Notes under the pieces: generated by a model
What the model saw: the letters and a program-made list of their open reading frames with translations, nothing else
Told to the model about the DNA's origin: nothing
The model's database searches: none
Made by a program: the position numbers and the translations under genes
Shown: in pieces, positions 1 to 4,330 of the stretch
Layout: every line of letters starts with the position of its first letter
How positions within the stretch are numbered: the stretch's first letter is position 1
Assembly: GCA_016177515.1 (NCBI GenBank)
Contig: JACOUZ010000321.1
Location: 1-7,292, forward strand
Source: Acidobacteriota bacterium
GTDB lineage: Bacteria > Acidobacteriota > Polarisedimenticolia > Gp22-AA2
Length of the DNA: 7,292 nucleotides
Direction of reading: 5' to 3'

Positions 1-1793
1 TCGACCTTGAGGAGCGCCAGGAAGGCCTCCTGGGGGATGTCCACCCGCCCGACCTTCTTCATCCGCTTCTTGCCTTCCTTCTGCTTCTCCAGGAGCTTGC
101 GCTTGCGGGTGATGTCGCCGCCGTAGCACTTGGCGAGGACGTTCTTGCGCATCGCCGCGACGTTTTCCCGGGCGACGATCTTGCTGCCGATGGCGGCCTG
201 GATCGCCACTTCGAAGAGCTGCCGCGGGATGACCTCGCGCAGCTTCTGCGCCAGGGAGCGCCCTTTCTGGGCGGCGCGATCGCGGTGCACGATGAGCGAC
301 AGCGCGTCCACCGGATCGCCATTCACCAGGATGTCGAGCTTCACCAGCTCCGACTCCCACCAGCCCGTGTGGTGGTAATCGAGCGAGGCGTAGCCGCGCG
401 ACAGCGTCTTGAGCCGGTCGTAGAAATCGAGCACCACTTCGTTGAACGGCAGCTCGTAGGTGATCAGCACGCGGCTGGTGGTCACGTACTTCAGCTCCTT
501 CTGGATGCCGCGCTTGTCCTGGCAGAGCGCCAGGATCCCGCCCACGTGCTCGGGGGGGGTCAGGATGAGCGCCGTGATCACCGGCTCCTCCCAGCGCTCG
601 ATCTTCTGCGGCGGCGGCAGCTTCGCCGGGTTGCTGACCTCCAGCGCCTCGCCGTCGGTGGTGGTGATCCGGTAGCGCACCGACGGCGCGGTGGTGATCA
701 GCTCCATCTCGAAGTGCCGCTCCAGCCGCTGCTGCACGATCTCCATGTGCAGGAGCCCGAGGAAGCCGCAGCGGTAGCCGAAGCCGAGCGCCTCGGAGGT
801 CTCCGGCTCGACCGTGAAGGAGGAATCGTTGAGGCGCAGCTTGTCGAGGGCGTCGCGCAGGTGGTCGTAGGAGGTCTCGCCGATCGGGAACAGGCCGGCG
901 AACACCATCGGGCGCATCTCCTGGAAGCCGGGAAAGGGCGTCGCCGCGGGGTGGCGCGCGTCGGTGACGGTGTCTCCGATCCTGACCTCGGCCGCATTGC
1001 GGATGTTCGCGATCAGGAACCCGACCTCGCCCATCGACAGGGAGTCGACCGGCACGAGCTTCGGCGTCAGGAGCCCCAGCTCCTCGAGGTCGTACTCCCG
1101 GCCCGCGGCCATCAGCCGGACGCGCATCTTGCGCCTGAGGGTCCCGTCGATGACGCGCGCCAGGATGATCACGCCGCGGTAGGCGTCGAACCACGAGTCG
1201 AAGATCAGCGCCTTGGGCCGGCCCTGCGGGTCGCCCCTGGGGTGCGGGACGTCGCGCACCACCATCTCCAGGATGTCGCGCACCCCCGTTCCCTCCTTGG
1301 CCGAGCACAGGATGGCGTCGTGCGCGGCGATGCCGATGATGTTCTCGATCTGGTCGACGGCGCGATCCGGCTCCGCCGACGGCAGGTCGATCTTGTTGAT
1401 CACCGGCAGGACCGCCAGGTGGTGGTCCACCGCCATGTACGAGTTGGCCAGCGTCTGCGCCTCGACGCCCTGCGACGCGTCCACCACCAGGACGGCCCCC
1501 TCGCAGGCCGAGAGGGATCGCGACACCTCGTAGGCGAAGTCGACGTGGCCGGGAGTGTCGATCAGGTTCAGGCGATAGGTCCGGCCGTCCAGGGCCTTGT
1601 AGTCGAGCGCCACGGCGTGCGCCTTGATCGTGATGCCGCGCTCCCGCTCGAGGTCCATGCCGTCCAGGACCTGGTCGGCCATCTCGCGCTTCGACAGCGC
1701 CCCGGTCAGCTCGAGGATGCGGTCGGACAGCGTGGTCTTGCCGTGGTCGATGTGAGCGATGATGCAGAAGTTGCGGATGAGAGCGGGGTCCAT
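1..1793 (-). CDS. lepA: Elongation factor 4 (LepA/EF-4), translational GTPase; last few codons outside the window
   Basis: LepA is a ribosome-associated GTPase of the EF-G/EF-Tu class, implicated in back-translocation and in 30S biogenesis. It acts in the cytoplasm and at the membrane. I read 597 codons. The GTPase motifs are G1 AHIDHGKT (about residues 13-20), G2 RGIT (52-55), G3 DTPGH (79-83), G4 NKID (133-136) and G5 SAK (164-166). The LepA-specific parts follow: GFLGLLHMEI in the middle, RGYASLDY, and the C-terminal signature KCYGGD (555-560) with a basic KKRMKK stretch (575-580). The protein is still open at PQEAFLALLKV. The E. coli homologue (599 residues) ends only a few residues after the matching point, so the gene is nearly complete. 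The start MDPALIRNF matches family N-termini. Its ATG lies 6 bases after the tsaD stop with no Shine-Dalgarno sequence, which suggests translational coupling. All key GTPase residues look intact. Confidence 0.97.
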   Translation of the reverse strand, partial: MDPALIRNFCIIAHIDHGKTTLSDRILELTGALSKREMADQVLDGMDLERERGITIKAHAVALDYKALDGRTYRLNLIDTPGHVDFAYEVSRSLSACEGAVLVVDASQGVEAQTLANSYMAVDHHLAVLPVINKIDLPSAEPDRAVDQIENIIGIAAHDAILCSAKEGTGVRDILEMVVRDVPHPRGDPQGRPKALIFDSWFDAYRGVIILARVIDGTLRRKMRVRLMAAGREYDLEELGLLTPKLVPVDSLSMGEVGFLIANIRNAAEVRIGDTVTDARHPAATPFPGFQEMRPMVFAGLFPIGETSYDHLRDALDKLRLNDSSFTVEPETSEALGFGYRCGFLGLLHMEIVQQRLERHFEMELITTAPSVRYRITTTDGEALEVSNPAKLPPPQKIERWEEPVITALILTPPEHVGGILALCQDKRGIQKELKYVTTSRVLITYELPFNEVVLDFYDRLKTLSRGYASLDYHHTGWWESELVKLDILVNGDPVDALSLIVHRDRAAQKGRSLAQKLREVIPRQLFEVAIQAAIGSKIVARENVAAMRKNVLAKCYGGDITRKRKLLEKQKEGKKRMKKVGRVDIPQEAFLALLKV

Positions 1794-1799
1794 GCGCCG

Positions 1800-2834
1800 T
1801 CAGAATTCGAGGCCGGGGTCGGCGTTCTGGGACAGGTCGGCGACTTCGCCCAGAAGGAGCTTCCGCCGGCCGACCTCGGCGATCATCGCGGCGTTGTCGC
1901 CCGCGAGCGACGGGCTGACGGCGAAGCACTGAAGTCCGGCCCCGGCGGCCTCCTCGGCGAGGCGCGCCCTGAGAAGCGAGTTGCAGGCCACGCCTCCCGA
2001 GAGGCAGATCGAGCGGGCCGCCTCGCGGCGCGCCACCGTCAGGACGCGCTTCACCATGAACTCGACGACCGCCGACTGGAACGACGCCAGAAGGTCGCGC
2101 GTCTCCTGGTCCGGCTCGCCGGCGGGGAAGCGCCGGTCGAGCCCGCGCGCCCGGGCGTGGCGCAGCACGGCCGTCTTGAAGCCGCTGAAGGAGAAATCGA
2201 GGCTCCCGTCCGACATCCTCGGCGGCGAGAACGGCACGGCCTTCCGGTCTCCCGACCGCGCCAGGCGATCGACGACCGGGCCGCCGGGATAGCCGAGGCC
2301 GACGAGCTTCGCCACCTTGTCGAACGCCTCCCCCGAAGCGTCGTCCCGGGTCCGCGCCAGGCGGACGGCGCGGTCCTCGTCGCCCGACAGGTACAGGGAG
2401 GTGTGCCCTCCGGAGGCGATCAGGCTGACCGCCGGGAAGGGCACGCCGGGGTGCTCCAGGAAGACCGAGCGCAGGTGGCCCTCGAGATGGTTGACCGCCA
2501 GGAGCGGGATCGACCGGACGTAGGCGATCGCCTTGGCCGCCTGCAGGCCGACGAGGAGCGACCCGACCAGGCCGGGACCACAGGTCACGGCCACGGCGTC
2601 GAGATCGGCCAGCCGGGTCCCCGCCCTTCCGAGCGCCAGGTCGACGACCAGGTCGATGCGCTCGAGGTGGTGGCGCGACGCCAGCTCGGGGACGACGCCG
2701 CCGTACTCGCGGTGGATGTCGGTCTGCGAGGCGATGACGTTCGACAGGATGGTCCGTCCCCTCAGGACGGCCGCCGCCGTCTCGTCGCAGGACGTCTCGA
2801 TTCCCAGGATGACCGGATTCTCGGCGCTGCTCAT
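1800..2834 (-). CDS. tsaD: tRNA N6-threonylcarbamoyladenosine (t6A37) transferase subunit TsaD
   Basis: TsaD (YgjD/Gcp, Kae1 family, ASKHA fold) transfers the threonylcarbamoyl group from TC-AMP to A37 of ANN-decoding tRNAs, working with TsaB and TsaE; neither is in the window. The product is 344 residues, a normal family length. Motifs in order are GIETSCDET (11-19), ELASRHH (50-56), CGPGLVGSLL (85-94), the metal-binding HxxxH as NHLEGH (His116 and His120), ASGGHT (140-145), GEAFDKVAKLVGLGYPGGP (168-186), FSFSGFKTAV (214-223), LSGGVACN (278-285) and GDNAAMIAE with the third metal ligand Asp313. The frame is open further upstream to 3035, overlapping mtnA. I chose ATG 2834 because family members begin only a few residues before the GIETSCDET strand. 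No clear ribosome-binding site precedes it. It sits 55 bases after mtnA and 6 before lepA, so it is probably co-transcribed. The protein looks intact and active. Confidence 0.97.
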   Translation of the reverse strand: MSSAENPVILGIETSCDETAAAVLRGRTILSNVIASQTDIHREYGGVVPELASRHHLERIDLVVDLALGRAGTRLADLDAVAVTCGPGLVGSLLVGLQAAKAIAYVRSIPLLAVNHLEGHLRSVFLEHPGVPFPAVSLIASGGHTSLYLSGDEDRAVRLARTRDDASGEAFDKVAKLVGLGYPGGPVVDRLARSGDRKAVPFSPPRMSDGSLDFSFSGFKTAVLRHARARGLDRRFPAGEPDQETRDLLASFQSAVVEFMVKRVLTVARREAARSICLSGGVACNSLLRARLAEEAAGAGLQCFAVSPSLAGDNAAMIAEVGRRKLLLGEVADLSQNADPGLEF

Positions 2835-2889
2835 GATGTTCGAGTCGATCGCGTCCCCGGTCTCCGAAAGCCCCGGGGATGCCGTGCCG

Positions 2890-4038
2890 TCAGCCGCGTG
2901 CCTGGCGGGCAAGGCGCTCCGGCCGGGAAGGCCGGGCCGCGGCCCCCTTCCCGGGAGCCGTCGCCGCGCCGCCGCGCTTCCGGGCCCCTGGCCCGGCGGG
3001 GGCGGGGGCGCGCAGGGCGGCGAGGCTGCGCGCATAGGGCGGCCGGACCACGCCGAGCTCGGTGATGATCGCGGCGATCAGGCGGTGCGGCGTGACGTCG
3101 AAAGCGGGATGAATCACCGGCACTCCCACAGGGACGATGCGCCTGCCGCCGAGGGTCGCGACCTCCGCGGCCCCGCGCTCTTCGATCGGGATGTCGGCCC
3201 CCGTGGACGCGGCCGGATCGAGGGTGGACACAGGGGCGGCGACGTAGAACGGCACTCCGTGCGCATGCGCCAGGACCGCCACCTGGTAGGTGCCGATCTT
3301 GTTCGCCGTGTCGCCGTTCCTGGCGACGCGGTCCGCCCCGACCAGGCAGAGATCGATCTCCTTCTTCTGGAACAGGTGTCCCGCCATGCCGTCGGTCAGG
3401 ACGGTGACGGGAATGCCGTCCCGCTGCAGCTCCCAGGCGGTCAGGCGCGCCCCCTGCAGGAAGGGGCGCGTCTCGCAGGCGTAGACCGCCACTTTCTTGC
3501 CGCCTGAGGCCGCCGCCCGCACCACGCCGAGCGCCGTGCCGAACCCGGCGGTGGCCAGCGCCCCGGCGTTGCAGTGCGTCAGTATCCGGCAGGTCTGCGG
3601 CAGCAGCGAGGCGCCGTGCCGCCCCATCGCCCGGTTCGCCTCGATGTCCTCCCGCTGGACGGCCAGGGCCTCCTCTTTCAGGGCGGCCTGGAGGCGGGGC
3701 AACGGTTCGCCGCGGTGCGCCTCGAAGCGCCGGCGCATCCTGTCGACCGCCCAGGACAGGTTCACGGCGGTCGGGCGGGTGGCCGCCATGAGGCGCGCCA
3801 GGGACTCGAAGCGCCCGCGGCGATCGTCCCCCGGGACGCCCGCCTCGCGCTGGAACCCGAGCGCGATCCCCATGGCCGCGGCCACGCCGATGGCCGGCGC
3901 GCCGCGGATCGCCATGTCCCGGATCGCCTCCGCCAACTCTTCGGGCGATCGCAGCGTGAGGTAGGTCTCCTGCTCCGGGAGGCGGCGCTGATCGAGCATC
4001 ACCACTCCCGCGTCCGTCCACTCGATGGTCTTGAACAT
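2890..4038 (-). CDS. mtnA: S-methyl-5-thioribose-1-phosphate isomerase, with an unusual low-complexity C-terminal tail
   Basis: MtnA converts methylthioribose-1-phosphate to methylthioribulose-1-phosphate in the methionine salvage pathway. It belongs to the eIF2B-alpha/beta/delta-like family. The 382-residue product shows IRGAPAIG (44-51), the catalytic cysteine in THCNAGALAT (Cys156), the catalytic aspartate in GADRVARNGDTANKIGTYQ (Asp236) and PAFDVTP (311-317). Cys and Asp are 80 residues apart, as in the B. subtilis enzyme (Cys160, Asp240). The family fold normally ends near RPPYARSLA (332-340). Here a further tail of about 40 residues (343-382), rich in Ala, Pro, Gly, Arg and Lys, follows; it brings no recognisable domain and its DNA holds strong palindromes. 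ATG 4038 is the first possible start, because an in-frame TAA lies at 4053-4051. No Shine-Dalgarno sequence fits between that stop and the ATG. Other salvage genes are absent here. Assignment as MtnA rather than an eIF2B-like or ribose-1,5-bisphosphate isomerase paralogue rests on the full motif set. Confidence 0.95.
   Translation of the reverse strand: MFKTIEWTDAGVVMLDQRRLPEQETYLTLRSPEELAEAIRDMAIRGAPAIGVAAAMGIALGFQREAGVPGDDRRGRFESLARLMAATRPTAVNLSWAVDRMRRRFEAHRGEPLPRLQAALKEEALAVQREDIEANRAMGRHGASLLPQTCRILTHCNAGALATAGFGTALGVVRAAASGGKKVAVYACETRPFLQGARLTAWELQRDGIPVTVLTDGMAGHLFQKKEIDLCLVGADRVARNGDTANKIGTYQVAVLAHAHGVPFYVAAPVSTLDPAASTGADIPIEERGAAEVATLGGRRIVPVGVPVIHPAFDVTPHRLIAAIITELGVVRPPYARSLAALRAPAPAGPGARKRGGAATAPGKGAAARPSRPERLARQARG
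2923..2954. repeat. Nested GC-rich palindrome within the MtnA tail
   Basis: CCGGGAAGG (2923-2931) and CCTTCCCGG (2946-2954) are perfect 9-base inverted repeats. Between them, GGGCCGCGGCCC (2934-2945) is itself a 12-base perfect palindrome. The transcript could fold as a 9-bp stem, a 2-base bulge, a 4-bp stem and a tetraloop. It lies in the last codons of mtnA. No U-run follows in the direction of transcription, so it is not a classical terminator. Confidence 0.6.
2980..2996. repeat. Second GC-rich hairpin within the MtnA tail
   Basis: CCGGGCC (2980-2986) and GGCCCGG (2990-2996) form a perfect 7-base stem with a 3-base loop. The hairpin is 25 bases from the larger nested palindrome, and both fall inside the low-complexity tail of mtnA. 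Together they could slow or pause the transcript before tsaD. Confidence 0.5.
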
Positions 4039-4047
4039 GACGCCGCC

Positions 4048-4077
4048 ATATTACTGGAAACGGCATCAGTGGCGCAA
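4048..4077 (-). promoter_or_regulatory. Candidate promoter of the mtnA-tsaD-lepA cluster
   Basis: Read on the minus strand, TTGCGC (4077-4072) and TAATAT (4053-4048) are separated by 18 bases. The second box is one of the few AT-rich spots near the gene and matches 4 of 6 bases of the -10 consensus. Transcription starting about 7 bases beyond it would begin near 4041, almost at the mtnA ATG (4038), giving a leaderless or nearly leaderless mRNA. That agrees with the lack of a Shine-Dalgarno sequence. Confidence 0.35.
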
Positions 4078-4196
4078 TTGACGCGGGGGCCCCTTTATCC
4101 GGCAGGGGGAATGGCGGCCGGTCCACAACAAGCGGGTCGGCGCATGGCGACGGCGCCCGGCACGTCCAGCGCAGCACAGGGAGGTCGAGAAACGCG

Positions 4197-4225
4197 TTGA
4201 CAAGACTGAGGGTTGGCCGTATCTG
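4197..4225 (+). promoter_or_regulatory. Candidate sigma-70-type promoter for the protease gene
   Basis: A perfect -35 hexamer TTGACA (4197-4202) is followed, after a 17-base spacer, by TATCTG (4220-4225), which keeps only the first three bases of the -10 consensus. Transcription would begin near 4232 and leave a leader of about 100 bases before the ATG at 4331. The consensus -35 box in such GC-rich DNA is the main support. The weak -10 box suggests low basal activity or a need for an activator. Confidence 0.4.
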
Positions 4226-4243
4226 GAATCGAATCAGGTGCAG

Positions 4244-4264
4244 TGCAGAGATGACATTTCTGCA
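4244..4264. repeat. Inverted repeat in the protease leader
   Basis: TGCAGA (4244-4249) and TCTGCA (4259-4264) are perfect 6-base inverted repeats separated by 9 bases. The left arm overlaps a small tandem TGCAGTGCAG. The dyad lies about 20 bases downstream of the candidate -10 box, so it could be an operator or a small leader hairpin. A 6-base dyad can occur by chance. Confidence 0.3.
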
Positions 4265-4286
4265 AGGCCCGAACTGAGTCCCTCTG

Positions 4287-4301
4287 GTCCCGGTCCGGGA
4301 C
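4287..4301. repeat. Short GC-rich hairpin in the protease leader
   Basis: GTCCCG (4287-4292) and CGGGAC (4296-4301) form a perfect 6-base stem with a 3-base loop, 20 bases upstream of the Shine-Dalgarno sequence. A short T-run (TTTT, 4315-4318) follows 13 bases later, too far for a standard intrinsic terminator. It could affect leader structure or translation; no function is demonstrated. Confidence 0.35.
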
Positions 4302-4320
4302 GCAAGGGGTCGTGTTTTCT

Positions 4321-4330
4321 GGAGGGTCTG
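4321..4330 (+). promoter_or_regulatory. Shine-Dalgarno sequence of the protease gene
   Basis: GGAGGG at 4321-4326 is followed by TCTG and then ATG at 4331. The GGAGG core is 5 bases from the ATG, close to the ideal distance. This sets the start of the protease, and the hydrophobic signal sequence begins soon after, which agrees. It contrasts with the three minus-strand genes, which lack such a site. Confidence 0.8.

Noticed and set aside
2923..2954. Intrinsic terminator at the end of mtnA
   Set aside because: The palindrome is strong, but no T-run follows on either side, and tsaD continues the cluster 55 bases after mtnA.
2835..3035. A longer TsaD starting at 3035
   Set aside because: The extra 67 residues are Ala/Pro/Arg-rich, overlap the end of mtnA, and lie before the normal family N-terminus. 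ATG 2834 fits the family.
285..3065. Long plus-strand open frame of 926 codons as a gene
   Set aside because: It lies opposite lepA and tsaD in complementary register. Its protein is rich in Arg, Val, Asp, His and Gly with no domain, as expected for the reverse of conserved coding DNA.
4287..4318. Intrinsic terminator in the intergenic region
   Set aside because: The hairpin stem is only 6 bases and the TTTT run begins 13 bases after it. Neither neighbouring gene ends there.
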